Below are positions 25,482-34,694 of a stretch of DNA of 55,318 nt, piece by piece. The stretch's first letter is position 1. Each line of letters starts with the position of its first letter. The translations under genes and the position numbers were made by a program. Source of the stretch: Bythopirellula sp. (lineage in GTDB: Bacteria; Planctomycetota; Planctomycetia; Pirellulales; Lacipirellulaceae); the NCBI GenBank assembly GCA_028285205.1, contig JANQQA010000073.1, positions 1 to 55,318 of the forward strand. The letters run 5' to 3'. The notes below the pieces were generated by a model, which was not told the DNA's origin, made no database searches, and saw nothing but the letters and a program-made list of their open reading frames with translations.

Positions 25482-26189
25482 ATGGCCATTTCTCGAACTA
25501 TCAAACTTGGCATCGGCTTGCCGTTAGTGCTGTTGGTCGGCGCGATCGTGGCTGGCCTGATCTGGCGCGGGGAATACCCGACGCGGCAGACGGCCGAGTT
25601 GAGTTTCGTGATCGAGCACGATTTCACGAAGGTGCGAAAAATCATGGTCCGCACCAATGCCGCCAAAGAGATCGTCACGATGGGCGGTGGCAGCGAGTTC
25701 GTCGAACAGAACTGGGACTTGGGTGGCACTGAAGTCGATTCTGGGATCGATATGAAGAAAATCGGTGAGGGAGCCATCGGCCAAGCCATTATGAAGAACC
25801 TGCTGGGCGAGCCCGATTGGGAACTCAAACTGCATGGCACGCTGAAGGTGCGAACCCTCGATGAGTACGTCGGCCAGAATGTGGTTACCTTGGAGCAAGA
25901 TGTCGAGATTGTGCCAGACCATTTGCAGTCGGATACGCAACTCATCGAAGGGGCAGGGCGGTTATTGGATTATGCGATGACAACACGTCTGGAGCGCGAA
26001 GACGATCACACGCGCGTGAAGCTTGCGCTCACCCAAGAGATCAATACCGATGCCCCGTGGTTCGCGCATGGTATTGCCGATCGACGCGTCCTTGCCTCAG
26101 TGGAGCAGACCCTTTCCAACCAAGAAGCCGCGATGCGGCAGCTCATCGAGGACAACAAAGACAAGGGTTGGCTGTTTCCGCTGAATTAG
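25482..26189 (+). CDS. Conserved hypothetical membrane-anchored protein
   Basis: This 235-residue protein has one N-terminal hydrophobic anchor (LGIGLPLVLLVGAIVAGLIW, about 9-28) and a soluble, probably external domain. That domain contains HDFTKVRKIMVRT, a glycine-rich EIVTMGGGSEFVEQ and many alternating strands (WELKLHGTLKVRTLDEYVG), compatible with a SRPBCC/START-like lipid-binding fold, but I do not recognise a definite family. The ATG at 25482 lacks a strong ribosome binding site. It diverges from the EamA gene, with 122 bp between. Confidence 0.7.
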   Translation: MAISRTIKLGIGLPLVLLVGAIVAGLIWRGEYPTRQTAELSFVIEHDFTKVRKIMVRTNAAKEIVTMGGGSEFVEQNWDLGGTEVDSGIDMKKIGEGAIGQAIMKNLLGEPDWELKLHGTLKVRTLDEYVGQNVVTLEQDVEIVPDHLQSDTQLIEGAGRLLDYAMTTRLEREDDHTRVKLALTQEINTDAPWFAHGIADRRVLASVEQTLSNQEAAMRQLIEDNKDKGWLFPLN

Positions 26190-26336
26190 GTGCGTAAATT
26201 CACGTACTCAATCCGATCATCAGTCTGCGGTGATTTGTTGATTCGGGCGTGGCCCCGCATTATCTTGATGGCTGAGCGATTCGCATTCGCGAACCGCCAC
26301 GGGCGCAGAGATCTGAGGCGAACCTATTCGTAACAG

Positions 26337-26358
26337 CCGGACCCATGAGCGGTCCCGG
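26337..26358 (+). promoter_or_regulatory. GC-rich hairpin in the leader of the large PEP-CTERM gene
   Basis: CCGGACC (26337-26343) pairs with GGTCCCGG (26351-26358) around a CATGAGC loop, ending 23 nt before the ATG at 26382. A ribosome binding site AGGAG follows. It is the third PEP-CTERM leader in this window with such a hairpin. Confidence 0.45.
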
Positions 26359-26381
26359 TGGCCTTGAACAGGAGTCTTCTC

Positions 26382-29300
26382 ATGATCGGCCTCGCCCCAC
26401 GGCATGCTTCCAGCAATGCTGTTCGCTGTCTCAGCCTCGCATTCCTGCTCCTCGTGCAATTCGTGATCGTCTCGCGGTCAGACGGACAAGATCGCACGTG
26501 GAACGTCAACGGCAACGGGGACTACGACGTCAACGGCAACTGGACACCAGGTGATGTGCCCGACACGGCTGGCGAGAATGCTATCGTCACCTCGCCTGGT
26601 GCGAACGCGGTCACCGTGACGGTTCCCTCGGGTCTGACCATCGACGTTGGGGACCTGACCATTGCCGCGTCTGGAACCGCTACCCCGCACCGCTTAGTCG
26701 TATCCGACGATGTGTTCTACGACGTCCATAACGACATTGCGAATGAAGGTTTGCTTGAGATCAACGGTGCGACAAAAAATACACTGCTGCGACTAGAAAC
26801 CTCTGACCTCAGCGTCACCGGAGGCGGATCGATTCGCCTCAGCCATGACGACTTCAGCGCCATTACTTCGTTGAGTAATCTGCTACTGACTAACGGCGCC
26901 GGTCACACCATTGAGGGAAACGGCAAGTTAGGTAGCAATACCACACGCGTGCTCAATCAAGGTTTGGTTGATGCCAACGTCAATGGCGGCACGCTGACCG
27001 TCGACCCGCGTACGGGCGGTGCGGGTGTGATCACTTTCGACAATGAAGGCATTGCTCAGGCATCCAATGGCGGCACGTTGTTGCTGTTTGGTGCCAGTGG
27101 TGGTGAGTTCGGAGGAACCGGGACCTATCAAGCGCTCGCGGATTCGGAAGTCGTCATGTCGTTTGGCGCAGTTTTTCGCAACACGACCTTCGATACCGCT
27201 GGCAACGGGGTCGTCCGCGCTCAGGCAGGCAATAATCTTGAATGGCATGATGTCACCAGCAATGGTACTACGCTGGTCGACGCGAATACCGATCTGCGCA
27301 TGCACGGTACCATCACTAATGCGGGAACCATTACCCTGCCGGCCGCCGGAAGTGCGGGGGATCTTGAACTAGGTACCGATGTGATGCTCACAGGTGGCGG
27401 AGATTTGGAACTTACCGGCGCGGCCTCACGGCTGAATGCCATTGGCAATTTCGCTTTGACCAACGTGAACAACACTATCCACGGGACGGGCAACATTGGC
27501 GGAAACACGGCACGGCTGGTGAATCAAAGCCTGATCGATGCGAACGTCAGCGCTGCGACACTCACGATTGATCCACGTACCGGAGGTGGTGGCGTCGTGA
27601 CCGTCGACAATCAAGATATCATCCAAGCATCCAATGGCGGCATCTTGGAACTCAATGGCAACGCAGGCGGCGAGTTCGGCGGATCGGGAACCTATCAGGC
27701 GCTGGCGGGATCAGAAGTCGTTCTCAATGCCGGAGCGATTGTGAGAAATACGACGTTCACAACGGCCGGCGATGGCTTGGTGCGCACCGGTGGCAGCCAG
27801 AATATCGAGTTTCACGATGTGACCAACACTGGCAATCTGCAGATCACCAACAACAGCGATCTGCGTATGCACGGCACGATTTCCAATTCCGGAACGATCA
27901 CAGCGCTCAGCACGGGAAGTGCGTCCGATTTCGAGTTGGGCGGCAACGTGCAACTCACCGGAGGCGGACGCGTGACGTTGGCGGGTCCGATTGGGCAGAT
28001 CAATTCGATTGGCGATTTCACGCTCAACAATCTCAACAATACGATCGATGGCGAAGGCAATGTGGGTGGGAACCAGACGAGATTTGTTAATCACGGTGTC
28101 GTGCACGCAAATGTTGCCAGTGGCACACTTAGCATCGATCCTCGCTCTGGCGGTGCCGGGGTCGTGACCTTCCAAAATCAAAATGTGGCACAGGCGTCCG
28201 GCGGTGGCACTTTGCTGCTATCGGGCAATGCGGGTGGAGAGTTCGGTGGGGTGGGAGTGTATCGGGCGTTGGCAGGTTCGGAATTGGTGCTCACGGCTGG
28301 TGCCGTCGCCCGCAGCACAACGTTCGATACGATCAACGACGGTCTCGTCCGCACTGGTATCAGCGATAACATTGAGTTTCACGAGGTCACCAACAACGGC
28401 ACACTGCAGGTTTCCAACAATACGGATCTGCGGATGCATGGCACAATCACCAACACTGGCGAGATTGTATTGGCGAGCACAGGCAACAATACAGATTTCG
28501 AACTGGGGGAGAATGTGCAGCTCACGGGGAACGGGACCGTCACGATGACTGGAGCTTCACCAAATATCACCTCCATCGGCGATTTCACGCTTACGAATCT
28601 GAACAATGCTCTGGAGGGCGTGGGCGGCATCGGAGCCAATCTCGCGCGGATTGTGAATCATGGTGTGGTCCATGCGAATGTCAACGGCGGGACACTTACG
28701 TTGGATCCGCGTAACGGTGGCCCCGGCACGGTCACGTTCAGGAACGATAATGTTGCACAGTCTTCAGTGGGTGGAGTGCTGCAGCTTTCAGGCAACGCAG
28801 GAGGTGAGTTTGGGGGCATCGGTGTGTACCGCGCGCTTGCTGGATCGGAAGTGGTATTGGTGAGCGGCGCGATTGTCCGTGACGCAACGCTGAACACGTT
28901 GGGCGATGGACTCGTTCGGACGGGCCTGAACGAGAATATTGAACTCCACAATGTCACCAACGAGGGTGTATTGCAGGTCTCAAACAACACCGACCTGAGA
29001 GTGCACGGCACGATCACGAACACGAACACAGTCAACATCGTCAGCACCGGAAACTTTACCGACCTAGAACTCGGTGCGGATGTCACGCTCGATGGTGGGG
29101 GGACGGTCAACCTGCAAGGTCCCGCAGCTCGGCTCACGACGATCGGCAGCTCGCTGACGCTCACGAATACCGACAATACGATTCAAGGCGCAGGCGACAT
29201 CAATGCCAACATCGTCAACAACGGCAGCATCGTCGGTACTTCCGCAAGTGAGTTCTTCGAAATCAACAACCGGTTGAGTGGCGATGGGGCGCTGGAAAAT

Positions 29301-29948
29301 GTACGAATCGACAATATCCACGCGCCGGGCAACAGCACCGCGTCCGTCGCGCTGGCGGGCGAGTATACGATTGCCAGTACCGGTGAGTTACACATCGAAT
29401 TCGGCGGGCTCGCGCCCGGCACGGGCTACGATCGGCTCAACTCTACCGGCACAGTCAACCTTGATGGCGACCTCGTGGTGACTTTCGCCGATCTAGGGAA
29501 CGGTTACCTCCCCTCACCAGGTGATCAATTTGAGATTGTCACCTCTACCTCACCGATTAACGGCACATTCGACACGGTCACCCTCGCCGAAAGTGGGGGC
29601 GGGCTGGCGCTAACCTGGTTACCCGTTGATTACAGCGATCCGCTCAGAGTGGTCCTCGAAATCGCCACGACGGACTTCTTCGCCGCCGACTTCGATGAAG
29701 ACGGCGACGTCGACAACAATGATCTTACTTTCTGGCAAGCGGGTCACGGGATCAACGGTACCGCCGCACATACCGATGGTGATGCCAACGGAAATCTCAA
29801 CGTTGACGGCGACGACTTCCTGATCTGGCAGCAGCAATTGGGCCTGGGGACTCCATTCGAAGCCGCGCAAACGATTCCAGAGCCGACCGTCTTGCTATTA
29901 GCAGCATGGGGGATCGGTCTGGTCGGCATTGCTAGAAGGCGTTTCTAG
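26382..29948 (+). CDS. Giant repetitive PEP-CTERM protein, beta-helix-like, with dockerin-like segment
   Basis: The start is the ATG at 26382, eight nt after AGGAG (1188 residues); a GTG at 26358 lies inside the leader hairpin. A signal peptide covers about residues 1-35 (ending RSDGQ). The body consists of tandem modules of about 189 residues, each containing variants of GGGxLxLTG, NTIxGxGNIGGN, VDANVNGGTLTVDPRTGG, GNAGGEFGGxGTYxALAGSEVV and NNxDLRMHGTITN. The Asn/Gly/Thr-rich, strand-turn pattern fits a right-handed beta-helix of the autotransporter or adhesin kind. Then follow a dockerin-type stretch (DFDEDGDVDNNDLTFW, NLNVDGDDFLIW) and a PEP-CTERM tail (IPEPTV, hydrophobic helix, ARRRF). 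It is likely an exported surface or extracellular-matrix protein. Confidence 0.88.
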   Translation: MIGLAPRHASSNAVRCLSLAFLLLVQFVIVSRSDGQDRTWNVNGNGDYDVNGNWTPGDVPDTAGENAIVTSPGANAVTVTVPSGLTIDVGDLTIAASGTATPHRLVVSDDVFYDVHNDIANEGLLEINGATKNTLLRLETSDLSVTGGGSIRLSHDDFSAITSLSNLLLTNGAGHTIEGNGKLGSNTTRVLNQGLVDANVNGGTLTVDPRTGGAGVITFDNEGIAQASNGGTLLLFGASGGEFGGTGTYQALADSEVVMSFGAVFRNTTFDTAGNGVVRAQAGNNLEWHDVTSNGTTLVDANTDLRMHGTITNAGTITLPAAGSAGDLELGTDVMLTGGGDLELTGAASRLNAIGNFALTNVNNTIHGTGNIGGNTARLVNQSLIDANVSAATLTIDPRTGGGGVVTVDNQDIIQASNGGILELNGNAGGEFGGSGTYQALAGSEVVLNAGAIVRNTTFTTAGDGLVRTGGSQNIEFHDVTNTGNLQITNNSDLRMHGTISNSGTITALSTGSASDFELGGNVQLTGGGRVTLAGPIGQINSIGDFTLNNLNNTIDGEGNVGGNQTRFVNHGVVHANVASGTLSIDPRSGGAGVVTFQNQNVAQASGGGTLLLSGNAGGEFGGVGVYRALAGSELVLTAGAVARSTTFDTINDGLVRTGISDNIEFHEVTNNGTLQVSNNTDLRMHGTITNTGEIVLASTGNNTDFELGENVQLTGNGTVTMTGASPNITSIGDFTLTNLNNALEGVGGIGANLARIVNHGVVHANVNGGTLTLDPRNGGPGTVTFRNDNVAQSSVGGVLQLSGNAGGEFGGIGVYRALAGSEVVLVSGAIVRDATLNTLGDGLVRTGLNENIELHNVTNEGVLQVSNNTDLRVHGTITNTNTVNIVSTGNFTDLELGADVTLDGGGTVNLQGPAARLTTIGSSLTLTNTDNTIQGAGDINANIVNNGSIVGTSASEFFEINNRLSGDGALENVRIDNIHAPGNSTASVALAGEYTIASTGELHIEFGGLAPGTGYDRLNSTGTVNLDGDLVVTFADLGNGYLPSPGDQFEIVTSTSPINGTFDTVTLAESGGGLALTWLPVDYSDPLRVVLEIATTDFFAADFDEDGDVDNNDLTFWQAGHGINGTAAHTDGDANGNLNVDGDDFLIWQQQLGLGTPFEAAQTIPEPTVLLLAAWGIGLVGIARRRF
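27384..29200 (+). repeat. In-gene tandem repeat with about 567-bp period
   Basis: Module starts, judged by the GGxGxL..TG strand, fall near 27384, 27951, 28518 and 29084, so the period is about 567 bp (189 codons). A divergent first module precedes them (from about 26812) and the last copy is truncated. Protein similarity between modules is high, while the DNA has drifted, so these are old duplications. Confidence 0.8.
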
Positions 29949-29965
29949 TTGTTTGCGATTACAAT

Positions 29966-30532
29966 TCAATCTTTGACACGTTTGGTGTACTTCACTTCCA
30001 TCGTCTTACGCCATTGATCTTTTTGACCGGGGATCGGTTCGTAGGCCACAAACGTCTTGTGGCTGGCATCAGGGTAGGTCGACACCATTTTCATCGTGAT
30101 CTCTTTGCCTGTTGCGGGATCGATGCCCGTGGAGTACATCGTGAGCGTGTTGCCTTCCATGGTGCCTTCCAGTCGATTCAGTACGGGCGTCGTCGAATCG
30201 ATCCACGTGCCGACGAATTTTTTCGTCTTTGGATCATAACCCACTTGGCTGCGACCATGAAACGGCTGACCAGACATCTCACTTTCAAACTTGCCAACCA
30301 CCCAGAACTCGCCCAACATCTCGTTGGTTTCGACACCTTTGGACACGACTGGAGGCGAATCGGCATCCATGAAGAGCTTCTGCTCCGCATCCCAGGTGCC
30401 GACTTCGTGTTTCAGTGCCTGATGGCCAGTGCCTACGTCGAATTTTGGGGCTTCTCCATGATCTGCGGCGCTAGCGCTGCTAACTGCCGTAGTTAACCAA
30501 ACCAGTGCCGCGCACGTTCGATAGCGTCTCAT
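29966..30532 (-). CDS. DUF1579 family exported protein
   Basis: The start at ATG 30532 (MRRYRT..., 188 residues) has GGGAG upstream and gives a signal peptide ending SSASAAD (about residue 23). The mature part matches DUF1579: HQALKHEVGTWDAEQKLF (about 37-54), KGVETNEMLGEFWVVGKFE (about 65-83), GYDPKTKKFVGTWIDSTTP (about 97-115) and EITMKMVSTYPD. These small beta-barrel proteins are frequent in planctomycetes, and their function is unknown. It converges on the giant PEP-CTERM gene (17 bp) and diverges from the thioredoxin-fold gene. Confidence 0.87.
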   Translation of the reverse strand: MRRYRTCAALVWLTTAVSSASAADHGEAPKFDVGTGHQALKHEVGTWDAEQKLFMDADSPPVVSKGVETNEMLGEFWVVGKFESEMSGQPFHGRSQVGYDPKTKKFVGTWIDSTTPVLNRLEGTMEGNTLTMYSTGIDPATGKEITMKMVSTYPDASHKTFVAYEPIPGQKDQWRKTMEVKYTKRVKD

Positions 30533-30707
30533 CGCATTTCTCCCATGGTTCGTGTATTGGCCGCCTCGACTCGGCCTGTGGCTTGTCGTATGGGCAGGCA
30601 TTATACTGCAAGGGCTTGGTGCCATTCAGCTAGTTTCCTTCGAAATGAGAACCAAAATGTGCCGAATGCCTGATGCTCGCAGATCTTGTCGCCTGGCAAT
30701 CTCTGCC

Positions 30708-31673
30708 GTGAAACTAAGCAGATCAAATCAGGTTGCCATGCTGGCGATCGTTCTTTCTTGTCACGCATTGGGAATAGCCGCGCAATCATCGCACGCCGAC
30801 ACAACGGTTTCGCAGGCGATTAAGCATTCGCAGCAGACAGGCAAGCCGATTTTCGCCGTGGCGGGGGCTTCGTACTGTCCAGCGTGTCAGAAGTTAATGA
30901 ACACACTGAACACGGACCAATCACTGCGACCTTACATTGATCAGTTCGTGCCGCTGAAGATCAACGCTCAGAGCGATGACTACAAACGGTGGAAGCAGTT
31001 TTTCCCACCGAAGAAAGCGGCGATTCCCGCCCTGTTTATCGTGACCCCGCAAGGCAAGGAGGTGTACAGCGCGGTCGGTGCGTTGCCGACGGGGCGCTTG
31101 CAGCAGGTCATGTTGACTAGTCTTGAGAAAGCCGAGCGCTATCCGAGCAAGGAGCAGTGGGAGGAAATTGCCACGACGCTCGAGTCGGCGGAACAGGCAT
31201 TTGACGAGCAGCGCGTTCTGGAGGCGGTTCAGCTACTGCAGCCGATCTTCGCGCAGCTTCAGCAGATGGGTTTGTTGCTGGAGCTGGAAGACGCCGGACG
31301 CGAAACGATCAACCACGTTAAGACGCTCACCGACAAGCAGCGTAGCCTGCTGAACGACGCGCTCAAGTCTCTGGTGTCCAAAGGCGATTTGCAAAGCGCA
31401 CTGGAAGTTGCGGCGCTGGAAGGCATGTTGAAATCACTTCCTGAGCACGGCAAGTCGGTCGCGGTCGCGATCAAGAAAGCGGCTCGCGCAGCCGAGCAGA
31501 AGGACCTTCTTCGCCAAGCGCGCGAGTTGCGGCAAGCTGAGTCGCTCGCGCAGCAGCCTGAACCAAAATCAAAGCGCAGAGCTGTTGCTGCCTACAAACG
31601 CATCGCGAAACGCTACCCCGATAGCGAAGCCAGCGAGCACGCGCAAGAAAAGCTCGCAGAGCTGTCGAACTGA
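30708..31673 (+). CDS. Exported thioredoxin-fold protein with C-terminal helical repeats
   Basis: The GTG at 30708 gives the most typical signal peptide (short basic start KLSRSN, hydrophobic VAMLAIVLSC, cleavage near QSSHA); ATGs at 30645 and 30657 would add a long charged leader. The domain has the thioredoxin-like active site SYCPACQKL (CxxC, about residue 55), the cis-proline strand AAIPALFIVTPQGKEVYS (about 104-121), and GALPTGRL. The remainder (about 145-321) is helical, rich in Ala/Leu/Gln/Lys and ends in a TPR-like AYKRIAKRYPDSE segment. It is a probable periplasmic thiol-disulfide protein; the partner is unknown. 321 residues in this form. Confidence 0.78.
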   Translation: MKLSRSNQVAMLAIVLSCHALGIAAQSSHADTTVSQAIKHSQQTGKPIFAVAGASYCPACQKLMNTLNTDQSLRPYIDQFVPLKINAQSDDYKRWKQFFPPKKAAIPALFIVTPQGKEVYSAVGALPTGRLQQVMLTSLEKAERYPSKEQWEEIATTLESAEQAFDEQRVLEAVQLLQPIFAQLQQMGLLLELEDAGRETINHVKTLTDKQRSLLNDALKSLVSKGDLQSALEVAALEGMLKSLPEHGKSVAVAIKKAARAAEQKDLLRQARELRQAESLAQQPEPKSKRRAVAAYKRIAKRYPDSEASEHAQEKLAELSN

Positions 31674-32034
31674 GGCGAGTCGAGACTCATCCCAACACGG
31701 GGGTGGCCAAGAATCGTTGCTGAAACCGCGGCGATGAATCGATTAGAATGAGTTACACGAATGGGCTCGTTCGACGAGGCGATGCCGTTTCATGACAAGC
31801 CCGGAACGGTCGCGGTGTGGCGCCTCATGTTGTCACGATGCGAGTTGAGCACGCACGCCGACAGCGTTTGGACGAAATTGGCAAAAGTCGTGGCAATTTG
31901 CACCCACGCGAACGCGTAAGGTGATATGCCTAGGCGACTTACAGCTTTAGGGCACTGCAAAAGTCGGGACTATTGCGGTAAAAAACGCGCTTTTGAAAAC
32001 CACGCTACTGGGCAAAAAAGGCGCAAAACTCGCT
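31674..32034. other. Intergenic region with repeat copy 2
   Basis: About 360 bp without a supportable gene. Its end (31953-32034) is the second copy of the diverged repeat described at 19029-19108, directly next to the stop codon of the aminotransferase gene. Confidence 0.4.
31953..32034. repeat. Diverged intergenic repeat, copy 2
   Basis: It contains TGCAAAAGTCGGGACTATTG, then TAAAAAACGCGCTTTTGAAA and ACGCTACTG...GCGCAAAACTCG, aligning with 19029-19108. The copy reaches the stop codon of the minus-strand aminotransferase gene at 32035. Confidence 0.5.
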
Positions 32035-33237
32035 CTAGGCAGGCTGGCCAACGACTTGGCTGATCGCTTCGGCCACGTGGTCAACGTTCGAGGGAGTGAG
32101 CCCCGCGACGTTGATGCGACCTGAGCCGACGATGTAGATCGCGTGCTCCGTGCGGAGCGTTTCGACCTGATCCTTGGTCAGGCCGGAGAACGAGAACATG
32201 CCGCGCTGCGCGGTGATGAAGGAATAGTCGCCGGGAACTTGCTTCTCGACGAGCGAATCGACCAGTTGCTGCCGCATGCCGTTGATGCGGTCGCGCATCG
32301 TCGCGACTTCACCTTCCCACTGCGAGTGCAGCTCGCTGTCGCGAAGAATGGTGTTGACGATTGCGGCGCCATGGGCCGGTGGGTTGGAGTAGTTGCAACG
32401 AATGACTTTATTCATTTGACTCTGAATCGCTTTCACCTGGTCGGCTTGCGGGCAGACGATCGTGAGCGCACCGACGCGTTCGCGATAGAGACCAAAGTTC
32501 TTAGAGAACGAACTACACACCAACAACTCAGCACCCGGGCGCGCGAAAGCGCGCAGTCCAACCGCGTCGTCCTCAATCCCATCGGCGAACCCTTGATACG
32601 CAAAATCCAAAATCGGCAACACGCCTCGACCGTAGACCGCGTCGGCAATTTGTTCCCACTGCTCAGGTGTGGGGTCGATGCCGGTCGGGTTGTGACAACA
32701 GCCGTGCAGCAAGATTGCGTCGCCGGACGGGATTTCGTTGATAGCGGCCAGCATCGCGTCGAAGTTGAGTGCGTTGGTCGCCTTGTCGAAATAGGGATAC
32801 GACTTCAACGGTACGCCGGCGGCGGTGAAGATGTTGGGATGATTGGGCCAGGTCGGCTCACTCATCCAGAGTGTGAGATTCGGGAAGTTGGCTGTCAGGA
32901 AATCGCCCGCAACGCGCAATGCACCAGTACCGCCGGGCGTGTGGGCGGTTGCGGCTCGCGCGGATTGCACGACCTCGTGTTCGGCACCGAAGGCCAGCTG
33001 CCGGACGATATCGCCGTACTCGGGCGCGCCGGGGATCGGCAGATACGATTTGACCGAAGCGGCTGCCGCCAATCGCTGCTCAGCGGCGGTCACGGATGCC
33101 AACGTGGGCGTCCTACCATTTTCGTCCTGGTACACACCAACGCTCAGGTTGATTTTCTCTGGACGCGCATCCTCTTTGAACGCGGCAGTCAGACCAAGAA
33201 TTGCATCGGGAGGAGCAGCTTGAACGGTTTCCAACAT
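32035..33237 (-). CDS. Aromatic/aspartate aminotransferase (class I, PLP)
   Basis: This 400-residue protein is a class I fold aminotransferase of the AspC/TyrB kind: INLSVGVYQDENGRTPTL near the N-terminus (about 29-46), HTPGGTGALR (99-108), CHNPTGIDPT with Asn183, Asp211 in LDFAYQGFADG for the PLP ring nitrogen, and Lys246 in SSFSKNFGLYRERVG as Schiff-base lysine. The C-terminal arginine of MFSFSGL / GSGRINVAGL binds the substrate carboxylate. It transfers amino groups between aspartate or aromatic amino acids and 2-oxoglutarate. The AspC versus TyrB specificity cannot be settled, so no symbol is given. It appears monocistronic. Confidence 0.95.
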   Translation of the reverse strand: MLETVQAAPPDAILGLTAAFKEDARPEKINLSVGVYQDENGRTPTLASVTAAEQRLAAAASVKSYLPIPGAPEYGDIVRQLAFGAEHEVVQSARAATAHTPGGTGALRVAGDFLTANFPNLTLWMSEPTWPNHPNIFTAAGVPLKSYPYFDKATNALNFDAMLAAINEIPSGDAILLHGCCHNPTGIDPTPEQWEQIADAVYGRGVLPILDFAYQGFADGIEDDAVGLRAFARPGAELLVCSSFSKNFGLYRERVGALTIVCPQADQVKAIQSQMNKVIRCNYSNPPAHGAAIVNTILRDSELHSQWEGEVATMRDRINGMRQQLVDSLVEKQVPGDYSFITAQRGMFSFSGLTKDQVETLRTEHAIYIVGSGRINVAGLTPSNVDHVAEAISQVVGQPA

Positions 33238-33497
33238 GATGACTCAACTTCAGGTAAGCAAATTAACGATATCGAGCACAAACAGACTACGACGACACAG
33301 AGAACACGACGAGGCGGCAACAGTATCGTTCGCACGTTGTGTTCGTCATGGTTCACTTGACGAGTGTCGAGAAAGCCGACCGTTGACTCTGGCTGTCGGC
33401 CCATGCGACAATCATAATCTTCCCACCAAAGTGTTCCAAGTAGCGACGCACTTGGCTTCCGGCAGGTTCACTCTCACTCACACCCCGACGATTCGCT

Positions 33498-34694
33498 ATG
33501 CCCACCCCCCGCTACGGAATCTGGTTGATCGGAGCACGTGGAGGAGTGTCGACGACCACAATTTTGGGGCTGTCAGCACTCCGCCATCAGCTTACGCCCG
33601 AGGTCGGATTGGTAAGCGCCTTGCCGGCATTTGCGAAGCTGCCACTGGTGGACTGGGATCAGTTTGTCGTCGGCGGTCACGAGATCCGGCCTTCGACGCT
33701 CGCGACCGAAGCGGAGATGCTTCATCAGCAGAGCCGCGTGTTCAACGAGCAGACTTTAGCCGCCTGTCGCGAAGAGCTCGACGCGATCGATCAAAACATC
33801 CGTCCGGGCGTACTCTGGAACGTCGGCGAGACGATTCGCGAACTCGCGACCGACGACTCCTCGGCCAGTCTGAACCCGCGCGATTCGATCGCACAGATTC
33901 AAGCGGATTTGAACGACTTTCGCGATCGACATCAGCTCACCGACGTCGTTGTGGTGAATCTAGCCTCGACCGAACCACCACTGGACGAAGCGCTTTGGCC
34001 CACAACCTGGCAAGCTGCGGAGTCGTTGCTCGAGCAGCCCAGCTGTCCACTGCCGGCCAGCAGCCTGTACGCGATTGCCGCCCTCGATCTGGGGATGCCG
34101 TACGTCAACTTCACGCCTTCGCTGGGGGCCACACCCGGCGGCATCGACGAACTCGCACGCGAGCGAGCAACATGCCACGCCGGGCGTGATGCGAAGACAG
34201 GCGAGACCCTGCTCAAGAGCGTGCTGGCGCCGATGTTCGCCGGTCGCAACCTGGAGGTCATGAGCTGGGTAGGCCACAACATCTTCGGCAACCTCGACGG
34301 CAAGGTGCTCGACGATCCGGTCAACAAGCGGGCGAAGGTAGAGAGCAAGGACCATCTGCTGGAGAAGATGCTCGGCTATTCACCCCAGACATTGGTCTCG
34401 ATCGAGCACATCCAGAGCCTTGCCGACTGGAAAACGGCCTGGGATCACATTCATTTTCAAGGTTTTTTGCAGACGCCCATGACGATGCAAATCACGTGGC
34501 AGGGATGCGACTCTTTGCTTGCCGCGCCGTTGGTGTTGGACCTAGTGCGGTTCACGTTGGCGGCTCGTGCCCGGGGCGAGACCGGGGCGCTTGCCTTCCT
34601 CGGTAGTTTTTTCAAAAGCCCGTTAGGCACTGAAAATCAAGCGTTTTTTGAACAAACGCAGGTGCTCGAAGCCTGGGCACGAGAATCCTCATAA
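33498..34694 (+). CDS. Myo-inositol-1-phosphate synthase
   Basis: This 398-residue protein carries the inositol-3-phosphate synthase layout: an N-terminal Rossmann motif GIWLIGARGGVSTT (residues about 7-20), VVVVNLASTEPP near 154-165, YVNFTPSLGATPGGIDELA (about 201-219), the catalytic AGRDAKTGETLLKSVLAPMF (about 227-247), and GHNIFGNLDGKVLDDP (about 259-274). It converts glucose-6-phosphate to inositol-1-phosphate with NAD, the first step to inositol lipids or compatible solutes. It diverges from the aminotransferase gene (260 bp between). The start ATG at 33498 has no clear ribosome binding site, but the family N-terminus begins here. Confidence 0.9.
   Translation: MPTPRYGIWLIGARGGVSTTTILGLSALRHQLTPEVGLVSALPAFAKLPLVDWDQFVVGGHEIRPSTLATEAEMLHQQSRVFNEQTLAACREELDAIDQNIRPGVLWNVGETIRELATDDSSASLNPRDSIAQIQADLNDFRDRHQLTDVVVVNLASTEPPLDEALWPTTWQAAESLLEQPSCPLPASSLYAIAALDLGMPYVNFTPSLGATPGGIDELARERATCHAGRDAKTGETLLKSVLAPMFAGRNLEVMSWVGHNIFGNLDGKVLDDPVNKRAKVESKDHLLEKMLGYSPQTLVSIEHIQSLADWKTAWDHIHFQGFLQTPMTMQITWQGCDSLLAAPLVLDLVRFTLAARARGETGALAFLGSFFKSPLGTENQAFFEQTQVLEAWARESS

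Noticed and set aside
32143..33360. Plus-strand frame of 405 codons over the aminotransferase
   Set aside because: The minus strand encodes a protein with all class I aminotransferase residues; the opposite frame has no features.
33236..34189. Plus-strand frame overlapping the inositol synthase
   Set aside because: It is a different reading frame of the same strand with Arg/Ser-rich composition; the synthase frame carries the conserved motifs.
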